Of a DNA stretch of 64,000 nucleotides, positions 17,909-25,678 are shown piece by piece. The DNA comes from Membranihabitans marinus (lineage in GTDB: Bacteria; Bacteroidota; Bacteroidia; Chitinophagales; Saprospiraceae). The DNA is taken from NCBI RefSeq assembly GCF_021729155.1, contig NZ_JAJQYA010000023.1, positions 1-64,000 of the forward strand, written 5' to 3'. The notes beneath the pieces were generated by a model. That model was not told the DNA's origin and did not search any database. It saw nothing but the letters and a program-made list of their open reading frames with translations. Both the position numbers and the translations under genes were made by a program. Position 1 is the first letter of the stretch. The number at the start of each line of letters is the position of its first letter.

Positions 17909-19372
17909 CTATTGCTTTACAAATTTGCCCACCTGAGTCCTCGTGGCAATAATATATTGACCTGAGGATAATCTGCTGATATTGATGCGATTGGTATAGT
18001 ATCCAATCAACAGAGGTCTACCACTCATATTGTATATTATATAGATGGAGCCATAGTCCACATTGCTCAAACTGATATAGCTCGATGCCGGATTGGGAAC
18101 AACTATTATATCTTGATTGTCCACTACCGGATTGGATGTTTCTGGTTCTTCTGACTCCGCGGGATTGCTGGGTTCAGTAGGATTACTAGGTTCGCTTACT
18201 TCCTCATTAGGTTCTTCGGTTTCTTCCGGTGTATTAGATTCCTCACTCGGAGTATTGTCTACTTCACAATCATCCAATTGCAAAACATGTGGAGAGGTGG
18301 ATACAAATGAACCATTACTCTCAATAGCCTTTACGTATATACTGAGACTAGTATTTCCAGTAGGAGAATACACCGCAGAATAAGATGAAGGACTGCCTTT
18401 GGCATTGATGTTCTCTATTACGGAGTAATTGCCATTGTCATTGGCCACATATACTTCAAACGAAGAAGTCATTGCTTCCTGCTTTGTAGACCATTGGATC
18501 TCTACCGACGAACAATTGTTGCTGCCCGTAGTGGAAAATGATTGAAATGCAGTATAATTTGTTTCTGGACATTGCGCACTGCCATTGTCTTCATCCCAAC
18601 TACAGTTCGATTGATTGGTTTTTTTGGCATAATCCCAAGTCAAAAACCAGGTGTCATAACTTCTGTTGGCTTGTCCAAACGAGAATTTTCCTCTCTGAAA
18701 TCCGAAACCCAAATACCAGCTATTATCAAAGCTACAGTTTAAGAAATTTTCTCGATGACCATTGTTACAACAACTGAGATCGTCGTACATCATACCGAAA
18801 ACAGCCCATTCAATAGCTGCTTCCACACTGCTCAATGTATTGATGGCAATATTTTCGGAATAACCGTTGAAACAAGTTCCCCAATCACCTACTTGTTCAC
18901 TAATCCGACTACTTGGACTGCCTAGACAGCTCGATTGATGATTGAATTCACCACAGCTTATCATTCTGCAACTGTGATTCTGTGCGGCATTATTTATCGC
19001 AGGATGCAAAGGAATGGAAACCGTAGGTATATTGTAAGCTGAACTATAGGCTTTTCGAAGAGCGGTTATGATCTTTTGAGCATAATCTCTAGGATCTGTG
19101 TACGTCTCGGGATGGACATAATCATCAATGTTGTTGTTCCTAAAAGCACTGCGCTCTCTTGCAATGGCTGCATTGACATTGGCCTCGAAACTTTGATTGA
19201 AATTGTATTCGTAATCCTGGTTAGGACTGGGTACACAGGAGGCACGCAATCGAATCTGTGGATTGAGTTCTTCGTAAACTCCAGGTCCAAATGATTGACT
19301 AGGATTTTGGCCCAATAGGGCATAACAGGAGATTAATATGACTAGTGAAGTCAAGTAGATTATTCTTTTCAT
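17909..19372 (-). CDS. secreted CAP/SCP-domain protein with type IX sorting tail
   Basis: A 487-residue secreted protein. A signal peptide (about 1-21, ending ALLGQ) is followed by a CAP (SCP/PR-1) domain at about 55-265. CAP motifs seen are HSCRMISCGEFNHQS, GYSENIA, and NGHRENFLN with the usual His/Glu residues. Many cysteines in this part suggest disulfides outside the cell. A fibronectin-like beta domain (about 275-370) follows, then a Pro/Glu/Ser/Asn linker (about 378-420). The last ~70 residues are a T9SS type-A sorting domain (VVPNPASSYISLS ... GQYIIATRTQVGKFVKQ). The protein is thus likely exported through the type IX system. The CAP function here is unknown; binding or proteolysis are both reported for the family. 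A plus-strand Ser/Gly-rich frame in the linker is a shadow. Confidence 0.9.
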   Translation of the reverse strand: MKRIIYLTSLVILISCYALLGQNPSQSFGPGVYEELNPQIRLRASCVPSPNQDYEYNFNQSFEANVNAAIARERSAFRNNNIDDYVHPETYTDPRDYAQKIITALRKAYSSAYNIPTVSIPLHPAINNAAQNHSCRMISCGEFNHQSSCLGSPSSRISEQVGDWGTCFNGYSENIAINTLSSVEAAIEWAVFGMMYDDLSCCNNGHRENFLNCSFDNSWYLGFGFQRGKFSFGQANRSYDTWFLTWDYAKKTNQSNCSWDEDNGSAQCPETNYTAFQSFSTTGSNNCSSVEIQWSTKQEAMTSSFEVYVANDNGNYSVIENINAKGSPSSYSAVYSPTGNTSLSIYVKAIESNGSFVSTSPHVLQLDDCEVDNTPSEESNTPEETEEPNEEVSEPSNPTEPSNPAESEEPETSNPVVDNQDIIVVPNPASSYISLSNVDYGSIYIIYNMSGRPLLIGYYTNRINISRLSSGQYIIATRTQVGKFVKQ

Positions 19373-19540
19373 TTCCGCTTTTTTGAATGTTATGACTGTT
19401 AAGAAAACCTCAAAACACTCAAAAAATTGGATGAAAAAAGTTAAAATATGAAAATTAACATTTTTTCAAACAATGAGAAATACAATATTCTATCTATGAA
19501 ATATTCTGAAGATTTTACTCCTTGTCCATGGCCCACTAAG

Positions 19541-19879
19541 TCAGTTGCCGGCTTTTTTGGTTTTCGAATAACCCTTGCCTTGAAGTAATTCCAGTACTTT
19601 GTCGCGATGATCACCTTGGATCAATATTTCCATGTCTTTGACCGATCCTCCACATCCGCACTTTTGCTTTAAAAATTTGCCCAAGTCCTCTAATTCTGCT
19701 TCATCTCCTTCATAATCTCTGACCACAGTCACCAGTTTATTACCCTTCTTGCGATCCAACCAGATCCGCAAATTTTGATCTTTGGGTTCTATAGAACTAC
19801 TTTCTTCATTTTGAAAAAAAGACGCCGCAAAATCTGGATTGGTCGAGTAAACCGTTAATTTCTTCTTCTTTTTAGCCAC
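19541..19879 (-). CDS. SUI1/eIF1-like translation factor (YciH family)
   Basis: A 112-residue protein with the SUI1/eIF1 fold. It has the segment RIWLDRKKGNKLVTVVRDYEG in the first half, then LGKFLKQKCGCGGSVKD, which is the conserved glycine-cysteine loop, then ILIQGDHRDKVLELLQGKGY. A lysine-rich N-terminus (MAKKKKK) precedes it. In bacteria, YciH-type proteins bind the small ribosomal subunit and influence initiation fidelity; the precise role in Bacteroidota is not established. It is transcribed singly on the minus strand, 168 bases upstream of the CAP-domain gene on that strand and divergent from the transporter gene. Confidence 0.92.
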   Translation of the reverse strand: MAKKKKKLTVYSTNPDFAASFFQNEESSSIEPKDQNLRIWLDRKKGNKLVTVVRDYEGDEAELEDLGKFLKQKCGCGGSVKDMEILIQGDHRDKVLELLQGKGYSKTKKAGN

Positions 19880-20070
19880 AATTAAATTTTTCCTGGTTTA
19901 GAGAAACAAAATAACAAGATAGATAATTGATAATACATATGAAAACAATTGATGAAAATGAAAGGTTTTTGCAGCGATATTTGTTTTTTGTAATGGGAAA
20001 ATTCCAGTTTGATTCTATAATTTTATGATTATCTTGATAAAATGTAAGTGGTATTTTTTAATTTCAACCC

Positions 20071-20877
20071 ATGCGGACATTTAAAAAACAACACATTTTG
20101 TTTTTGGCTTTAGGAGCCTATTTTGTGGCCAATGCCATCATTGCGGAGTTTATAGGAGTGAAAATATTTTCTCTTGAGAAAACTCTGGGAATTCCCCCAT
20201 TAGATTTAACCATCTTTAATCAACCCAATCTTTCACTTAATCTTACTGTAGGTGTGCTCTTATGGCCTCTGGAGTTTGTGCTAACCGATGTGATTAATGA
20301 ATATTTTGGAAAAAAAGGAGTGAAATTCCTGTCTTATTTGGCCGTAGTCTTGATTTTGTACGCCTTTGTTGTGGTGTTTTGGGGAATGAAATTAGACCCA
20401 GCGGATTTTTGGCCACAATCTCATATCAATCCCAACTGGCCTGTGGAGCGTCAAGAACAAGAACTGGCTCTGGTTGGTAATTATAACGCTGCCTATCGAT
20501 TGGTCTTTGGCCAGGGCTTATGGATTATTATTGGCTCAGTAGTGGCATTCTTATTGGGCCAAGTAGTCGATGTCTTTATTTTTCACAAGATTAAGACATG
20601 GACAGGACGGGGAATGGTTTGGTTAAGAGCTACGGGGTCAACACTGGTATCGCAACTTCTCGATAGTTTTGTTGTTCTCTTTATAGCTTTTTATATCGGG
20701 GCCGATTGGTCATTGACCTTAGTCTTGGCCATCGGGGTGGTCAACTATATATACAAGGGATCAATGGCTATCCTGCTTACCCCACTGATATACGCAATGC
20801 ATTATGTTATCGATACTTTTTTAGGGCCTGAATTGGCCGATAAAATGAAAAGAGAAGCACAAAATAGTTCTGCTTAA
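20071..20877 (+). CDS. yhhQ: queuosine precursor transporter (YhhQ/QPT family)
   Basis: A 268-residue inner-membrane protein with about six hydrophobic segments, resembling YhhQ. This family imports queuosine precursors (preQ0/preQ1) for tRNA wobble modification. Recognisable features are an N-terminal LGAYFVANAIIAEFIGVKIF, PLEFVLTDVINEYFGKKGVK, the segment FGQGLWIIIGSVVAFLLGQVVDVFIF, and LRATGSTLVSQLLDSFVV. The last two are the conserved core. The protein is somewhat longer than the Escherichia coli version because of a loop around residues 110-140. No preQ1 riboswitch was recognised in the 190-base upstream gap. The stop overlaps the next ATG by one base (TAATG), which implies co-translation with the CtlX-like gene. 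Confidence 0.9.
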   Translation: MRTFKKQHILFLALGAYFVANAIIAEFIGVKIFSLEKTLGIPPLDLTIFNQPNLSLNLTVGVLLWPLEFVLTDVINEYFGKKGVKFLSYLAVVLILYAFVVVFWGMKLDPADFWPQSHINPNWPVERQEQELALVGNYNAAYRLVFGQGLWIIIGSVVAFLLGQVVDVFIFHKIKTWTGRGMVWLRATGSTLVSQLLDSFVVLFIAFYIGADWSLTLVLAIGVVNYIYKGSMAILLTPLIYAMHYVIDTFLGPELADKMKREAQNSSA

Positions 20878-21791
20878 TGTGGACGAATAAAATATGGATG
20901 AAGCGTCCGTTTAATTTTGGATTTCACGGACCCTCAGCGGAAAGTAATCACTTTCAGCAGAAACTGTCTCATTCTGAAACTTTTATTCAACAAAAAGCTC
21001 AGCAAGAATTCAATGGTTTAGTAGCCACCTTACGTCATGCAGGACTAGAAGTAGATGTCTTGCCTTTTGATGCTGAAGGCGAAAGTATGGATGCAGTCTT
21101 TCTCAACAATTGGTTCAGTACACATGACAATGGTTTAATGGTGGTATATCCTATGCTGGTTCCAGAGCGAAGGACGGAGCGACGACAGGACATGATAGAT
21201 TATATTCGATCACAGTATGAAGTATCACAATTTTGGTCGATGACTCATTACGAGGATCGTCATTTATTCTTGGAATCCACAGGCAGCATGGTCTTGGATC
21301 GAGAGCATCGCGTAGTATATGCTTGTAAGAGTGTTCGAACCAGCCGAACCTTACTGGAAAAGTGGGCAAAGCGAATGGATTATCAATTGATAATATTTGA
21401 TGCCTTTGATATGCATGGAAGACCTGTGTATCACACCAATGTATTGATGACAATGACGCCTCATTACGTTATGATCAATTCCTCAGCCATACCAAAAGGA
21501 GACTGGAAAACATTGAAATCACAATTCTCCAAGAACAATAAAAAGATTATCGATATCTCCATGCTGCAAATGAATCAATTCCTAGGGAATGCCATTGTAC
21601 TACAGGGTAGATCAGATTACCCTTTATTGCTGATGTCTAGTAATGCTTATAGATCTTTAACCCTTCGCCAACTCTATGATTTGTCCAGTCAAATGACCAT
21701 CATTCACTATCCGATACCCACCATTGAAACCGTCGGAGGGGGTAGTGTAAGATGTATGATTGCAGAAAATTTTCTAGAATCCAAAAAATAG
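20877..21791 (+). CDS. ctlX: CtlX-like amidinotransferase/arginine deiminase-fold hydrolase
   Basis: A 304-residue guanidino-group-modifying enzyme of the amidinotransferase fold. The catalytic set is visible: the DAVFLNNWFSTH segment (72-83), His 186 in VYHTNVLM, and nucleophilic Cys 293 in GGGSVRCMIAE. This pattern matches the proteins called citrulline utilization hydrolase CtlX. The substrate (citrulline, arginine or another ureido/guanidino compound) cannot be fixed by sequence. The gene starts on the last base of the transporter stop codon, so expression is coupled, but I see no metabolic link. It ends just before the hairpin-repeat field; several minus-strand frames over its 3' end belong to those repeats and are not genes. 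Confidence 0.88.
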   Translation: MWTNKIWMKRPFNFGFHGPSAESNHFQQKLSHSETFIQQKAQQEFNGLVATLRHAGLEVDVLPFDAEGESMDAVFLNNWFSTHDNGLMVVYPMLVPERRTERRQDMIDYIRSQYEVSQFWSMTHYEDRHLFLESTGSMVLDREHRVVYACKSVRTSRTLLEKWAKRMDYQLIIFDAFDMHGRPVYHTNVLMTMTPHYVMINSSAIPKGDWKTLKSQFSKNNKKIIDISMLQMNQFLGNAIVLQGRSDYPLLLMSSNAYRSLTLRQLYDLSSQMTIIHYPIPTIETVGGGSVRCMIAENFLESKK

Positions 21792-21800
21792 CTCCTGCTG

Positions 21801-22119
21801 AGGATGACTGAATGAAGTTGTCCTGTTGGACAACCCGATGGATTAAATATCCATCGGATGAAGGAACCGAAACCTCCGTGTTTCGGGTGTGAACGAGCAT
21901 GACTGAATGAAGTTGTCCGGAGGACAACCCAATCCAGTAAATGTGGATTGGATGAAGGAGCCGAGGGTCCCATCCCTCGGGTGTGAACGAATGAAGTACA
22001 CGACTGAATAAAGTTGCTCAAAGAGCAACCAGATGAACTAAATGTTCAACTGATGAAGGAGCCATGACCACTGTGTCGTGGGTGAACGAGCAAAATACGT
22101 AGTATCCAATGTCCTGAAC
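21801..22119 (+). repeat. three consecutive hairpin modules (left of the IS element)
   Basis: Three head-to-tail modules, each leader TGACTGAATGAA-like, hairpin H1, hairpin H2, linker TGAAGGA, hairpin H3, linker GTGAACGA. Module 1: H1 GTTGTCC/GGACAAC (21817-21834), H2 CCGATGGAT/ATCCATCGG with loop TAAAT (21835-21857), H3 CCGAAAC/GTTTCGG (21867-21886). Module 2: H1 loop GGA (21912-21928), H2 CCAATCCA/TGGATTGG around TAAAT (21929-21951), H3 CCGAGGG/CCCTCGG (21961-21980). Module 3: H1 GTTGCTC/GAGCAAC (22013-22029), H2 CAGATGAAC/GTTCAACTG with loop TAAAT and one mismatch (22030-22052), H3 CCATGAC/GTCGTGG with loop CACTGT (22062-22081). Stems differ among copies while loops and linkers are kept. 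A fourth palindrome (22106 on) is cut by the IS256 element. Confidence 0.92.
22112..22119. repeat. 8-bp target-site duplication, left copy
   Basis: TCCTGAAC immediately left of the IS256 element; the same eight bases stand at 23516-23523 immediately right of it. Eight bases is the usual duplication length for the IS256 family. Confidence 0.9.
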
Positions 22120-22180
22120 GAGGCTGTAAATTAAACTCTGTCTGGATAAAAAAATTAATAAATTTATTCAAACAAAAGAG

Positions 22181-23407
22181 ATGGAAATTCAAGAACAAAA
22201 AGAATTAGAAAAGAAAGCATTAGACCAGCTATTATCAGGGAAGAGTTTATTTGGGGAAGATGGAGCATTTGGCCCAATGCTAAAGAGCTTTATAGAAAAA
22301 GCATTAGAAGCAGAAATGACGTCCCATTTATCAGAAGGCTCAGAAAAAAACAAAAGGAATGGCAAAGGTAAAAAGACCTTAAAAACAAATATAGGATCGA
22401 TAGAGATAGAAACACCTCAAGATAGAAATAGTAGTTTTCAACCCAGTATTGTAAAGAAGCGCCAAACAATATTAGCGGATAATTTATCGGAAAAGATCAT
22501 TGGCTTATATGGATTAGGAATGAGTTTGCGAGACATTTCATCCCATATTAAAGAGATGTATGATATGCAGATATCCCACACCGTATTGTCAGAGATTACG
22601 GATAAAATCATACCGGATATTAAGGCCTGGCAAAGCCGGCCAGTAGAGTCCTTATATTGTATTGTATGGCTAGATGCAATGCACTACAAAGTAAAGGTTG
22701 ATGGCAAAATAGAAAATAGAGCTGTATATAATATTTTGGGTGTGAACAAGGAGGGGAGAAAGGAGATTTTAGGTATGTATGTTTCACAAAGTGAAGGTGC
22801 AAAATTCTGGTTGCAAGTACTTACTGATTTGCAAAACAGAGGATTAGAAGATCTCTTAATTGCATGTACAGATAATTTAAAAGGGTTTAGTGAAGCAATT
22901 TTAAGCATTTTCCCAAAAACTCAAATCCAAAAGTGTATAGTACATCAAATTCGAAATTCTTTAAAATACGTTGCTTCCAAAGACCAAAAAGAATTTATAA
23001 AAGATTTAAAACTTGTTTATAAAGCAGTAAGCAAAGAGATAGCGGAAGATGAATTAGAAAAACTATCGGAAAAATGGGGCAAGAAATACCCGGTAGTTAT
23101 TGATAGTTGGGAGCGTAATTGGGAAGAACTATCAGCCTATTTTGAATACACAGAACCAATTAGAAGGATTATCTATACGACCAATGCAGTGGAGGGATTT
23201 CATCGCCAAGTACGTAAAGTTACTAAAACGAAAGGTGCATTTACGAATGATATGGCTCTGTTAAAATTGATATATTTAGCTACCAAAAATATTGAAAAGA
23301 AATGGACCTCTCCGTTGCCGTATTGGAGTTTGACCATTCAACAATTATATATTAAATTTGGAGATAGAATTACATTGGATATACAAACGAATCCAAGCAA
23401 TACGTGA
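22181..23407 (+). CDS. IS256-family (mutator-type) transposase
   Basis: A 408-residue DDE transposase, full length for the family. The catalytic triad is Asp 165 (IVWLDAMHYKV), Asp 231 (IACTDNLKGFSEAI) and Glu 338 (YTTNAVEGFHRQVRK). Between the last two stands the family C/H motif in KCIVHQIRNS (251-260). The N-terminal part carries the typical EAEMTSHLSEG and a basic KNKRNGKGKK region for end binding. The ATG at 22181 is 36 bases inside the left inverted repeat. No frameshift or stop interrupts it, so it is probably functional. Confidence 0.97.
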   Translation: MEIQEQKELEKKALDQLLSGKSLFGEDGAFGPMLKSFIEKALEAEMTSHLSEGSEKNKRNGKGKKTLKTNIGSIEIETPQDRNSSFQPSIVKKRQTILADNLSEKIIGLYGLGMSLRDISSHIKEMYDMQISHTVLSEITDKIIPDIKAWQSRPVESLYCIVWLDAMHYKVKVDGKIENRAVYNILGVNKEGRKEILGMYVSQSEGAKFWLQVLTDLQNRGLEDLLIACTDNLKGFSEAILSIFPKTQIQKCIVHQIRNSLKYVASKDQKEFIKDLKLVYKAVSKEIAEDELEKLSEKWGKKYPVVIDSWERNWEELSAYFEYTEPIRRIIYTTNAVEGFHRQVRKVTKTKGAFTNDMALLKLIYLATKNIEKKWTSPLPYWSLTIQQLYIKFGDRITLDIQTNPSNT

Positions 23408-23425
23408 CGCTGCCGCTATGGCTCA

Positions 23426-23477
23426 TTTTAAAAATAATTGGATTTTAAAAAAAAGAAAAATCCAATTATTTTTAAAA
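23426..23477 (+). terminator. long AT-rich hairpin inside the IS256 element
   Basis: A perfect inverted repeat with 21-bp arms (23426-23446 and 23457-23477) around a 10-base A-rich loop, starting 18 bases behind the transposase stop codon. The arms end in T- and A-runs on each side. It could therefore terminate transcription in both directions and insulate the transposase. Confidence 0.8.
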
Positions 23478-23515
23478 CGTAATATAAAAACAGACAGACT
23501 TTAAATTACACTCCC

Positions 23516-23523
23516 TCCTGAAC
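23516..23523. repeat. 8-bp target-site duplication, right copy
   Basis: TCCTGAAC directly after the right inverted repeat, matching 22112-22119. It is followed by GGACATTGG, the right arm of the palindrome that the IS element split. Confidence 0.9.
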
Positions 23524-23696
23524 GGACATTGGGCGAGAGAAGTCGCAGCCACTGCGCTGCGACGAGATAGTATTTATATTGATAGGTTTAAGTACTTGTC
23601 ACAGAATTAATATAAATGTCTTGAGGTAACCGGAGCCACTGTGCTCCGGCGTGACTGCAAGGTAATTCGATAGGTATTTAGCCACTGTGCCGAGGC

Positions 23697-24180
23697 ATGA
23701 TTAGAATATTTAACTACAGGATTTTACTTATTAATATTATGTCGTCCCTTCAGGACTTCTTTTCAAGATGACAATTATTTCATAGGGTTTCACCCTACGC
23801 TGACATATTTCGTCCTTTCAGGACTTTTTTAAGCTTAAATGGCATGGTATCATCGTAATTCGATAGGTTTTTAGCCACTGCGCTGCGACAATAATACATA
23901 AAATTCGACAGCAAATTCTCACTGTGCTCCGACGAGATAGTATTTATATTGACAGGTTTAAGTACTTGTCACAGAATTAATATAAATGTCTTGAGGGAAC
24001 CGGAGCCATTGGCTCCGGCGTGACTGCAACGTAATTCGATAGGTTTTCAGCCACTGCGCTGCGACAAGAATACATAAAATTCGACAGCAAATTCTTACTG
24101 TGCTGCGACGAGATAGCATTTAAATTGACAAGTATAAACTGCAATTGAAGTAATAATAAAATAGCGCTGAAGGAACCGAA
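23697..24180 (+). repeat. direct repeat, copy A (about 0.48 kb)
   Basis: Nearly identical to 24421-24905. It begins CATGATTAGAATATTTAACT and ends in AATAGCGCTGAAGGAACCG. Within it, the block starting GACGAGATAGTATTTATATT (23931) also matches 23561 upstream, so an older duplication is nested inside the younger one. Confidence 0.92.
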
Positions 24181-24420
24181 ACCTCAGTGTTTCGGATGGG
24201 TGAACGAATGAAGTACAGGACTGAATAAAGTTGCTCAAAGAGCAACCAGATGAACTAAATGTTCAACTGATGAAGGAGCCATGACCACTGTGTCGTGGGT
24301 GAACGAGCAAAATACGTAGTATCCAATGTCCTGAACGGACATTGGGCGAGAGAAGTCGCAGCCACTGCGCTGCGACGAGATGGCATGAAAGTTCTCAGTT
24401 TTTTAGCCACTGTGCCGAGG

Positions 24421-24905
24421 CATGATTAGAATATTTAACTACAGGATTTTACTTATTAATATTATGTCGTCCCTTCAGGACTTCTTTTCAAGATGACAAT
24501 TATTTCATAGGGTTTCACCCTACGCTGACATATTTCGTCCTTTCAGGACTTTTTTAAGCTTAAATGGCATGGTATCATCGTAATTCGATAGGTTTTTAGC
24601 CACTGCGCTGCGACAATAATACATAAAATTCGACAGCAAATTCTCACTGTGCTCCGACGAGATAGTATTTATATTGACAGGTTTAAGTACTTGTCACAGA
24701 ATTAATATAAATGTCTTGAGGGAACCGGAGCCATTGGCTCCGGCGTGACTGCAACGTAATTCGATAGGTTTTCAGCCACTGCGCTGCGACAAGAATACAT
24801 AAAATTCGACAGCAAATTCTCACTGTGCTACGACGAGATAGCATTTAAATTGACAAGTATAAAATACAATTGAAGTAATAATAAAATAGCGCTGAAGGAA
24901 CCGAA
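24421..24905 (+). repeat. direct repeat, copy B (about 0.48 kb)
   Basis: The second copy of the segment at 23697-24180, differing at a handful of bases and one single-base indel (offset changes from 724 to 725). The low divergence suggests a recent tandem duplication or gene conversion. Confidence 0.92.
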
Positions 24906-25322
24906 ACCACCGTGTTTCGGGTGTGAACGAGCATGACTGAATGAAGTTGTCCGGAGGACAACCCAATCCAGTAAATGTGGATTGGATGAAGGAGCCATGA
25001 CCACTGTGTCGTGGGTGGGTAGGGAAAGCCCGTAAATCGGTCTACGATGAGAGAAGTCGCAGCCACTGCGCTGTGACAACACTACATTTAAATCGCTATG
25101 TCTTAAATTTCATTTTTCAATAAAATATAATAACATTGAAGGCACCACAACCTCAGTGTTTCAGATTGGTTGGCATTGCGGCTCTAAACAGAATAATTAA
25201 AACGTAATGTGTAATAATTAAATCCGAAGATTCCCATTAATTATAAATGTATTTCATATAACTCGGAAACCATGTTTTATCACATTTATTTGAAATTTTT
25301 CTCGAGAAGAAATTTTTGCAAA

Positions 25323-25475
25323 TCAATCATCATTATCTAATTTTTCAGTAAAACTGGCAGTGAAATACTTTTTTTTATGTGGGTTTTCCCCCTGAATATC
25401 GTCTAAAAACGGTTCTGGAATTAGGCATTCACGTCCTGTGATGGTGTGGAGTAGGGGATGCTGGGGGTTTTCCAT
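25323..25475 (-). CDS. small hypothetical protein (50 aa)
   Basis: An ATG-to-TGA frame of 51 codons on the minus strand, between the hairpin field and the TonB receptor gene. The peptide begins MENPQHPLLHTITGRECLIP and continues with an acidic FLDDIQGENP and a basic-then-acidic tail ending KLDNDD. It does not look like repeat by-product and has a protein-like composition in a region that is otherwise AT-rich. I recognise no family. It could be a genuine small gene or the end of a larger gene lost next to the repeats. It is divergent from the TonB receptor gene; the remaining gap (25476-25678) is AT-rich and would hold promoters for both. Confidence 0.4.
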   Translation of the reverse strand: MENPQHPLLHTITGRECLIPEPFLDDIQGENPHKKKYFTASFTEKLDNDD

Positions 25476-25678
25476 GAATTAATTTAAAATTATTGAAAAT
25501 ATTCTACACAATTTTTAGAGTTGAACGTTATAATGTTAAAATTGTCATATAATGCCCATAAAATTATATATGTTTGTGGTCGCGAAGGGTGTGGTTTGTG
25601 GAAATTTAATACTGAATTAATATTCGTTTTTGAAATATTAGTGACATTTGCAATTATTAACTAATTTTAATTAACATT

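Larger units (their letters stand above)
22120..23515 (+). mobile_element. complete IS256-family insertion sequence, 1396 bp
   Basis: The ends are defined by imperfect 25-bp terminal inverted repeats, 22120-22144 and 23491-23515. They share the inner block TGTAAxTTAAAxTCTGTCTG with only two differences. Perfect 8-bp target duplications TCCTGAAC flank the element. It carries one intact transposase gene and a 21-bp-arm hairpin terminator behind it. The insertion lies in the loop of a palindrome (arms CCAATGTCC and GGACATTGG). The empty form of this site survives at 24323-24345 in the repeated sequence further right, which confirms the boundaries. Intact ends, target duplication and gene point to a recent insertion. 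Confidence 0.95.
23524..25170 (+). repeat. hairpin-repeat field with internal tandem duplication
   Basis: No gene is seen here. The segment 23697-24180 recurs almost identically at 24421-24905 (offset 724-725 bases). The flanking part around the H4 palindrome repeats with an offset of 813 once the IS is subtracted. Components: hairpins GTCGCAGC/GCTGCGAC with loop CACTGC (near 23541, 24355, 25053); CCGGAGC/GCTCCGG with loop CACTGT (near 23630) and CCGGAGCC/GGCTCCGG with loop ATT (near 24001 and 24726). Smaller hairpins are TAGGGT/ACCCTA and GTCCT/AGGAC (near 23790-23830 and 24515-24555). A spacer GTAATTCGATAGG occurs five times. Full H1-H2-H3 modules lie at 24230-24298 and 24946-25014. Minus-strand frames over 24828-25082 are repeat artefacts. 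Confidence 0.9.

Noticed and set aside
18117-18383. Ser/Gly-rich plus-strand frame
   Set aside because: Antisense shadow of the Pro/Glu/Ser linker of the CAP-domain protein.
19880-20070. preQ1 riboswitch upstream of the queuosine-precursor transporter
   Set aside because: No C-rich loop/A-rich tail pattern of preQ1-I or preQ1-II elements was found in the gap.
21700-22028. Three overlapping minus-strand frames over the first hairpin modules
   Set aside because: The peptides repeat each other (QLHSVMLVHTRNT, NFIQS) because the DNA repeats, and they use different frames over the same modules; none has a sensible start context.
21801-25075. CRISPR array
   Set aside because: Repeats are palindromic but have variable stems, irregular spacing and no unique spacers; no cas genes are in the window.
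24828-25082. Two minus-strand frames in the second repeat cluster
   Set aside because: Same repeat-derived peptides as at 21.8 kb; not genes.
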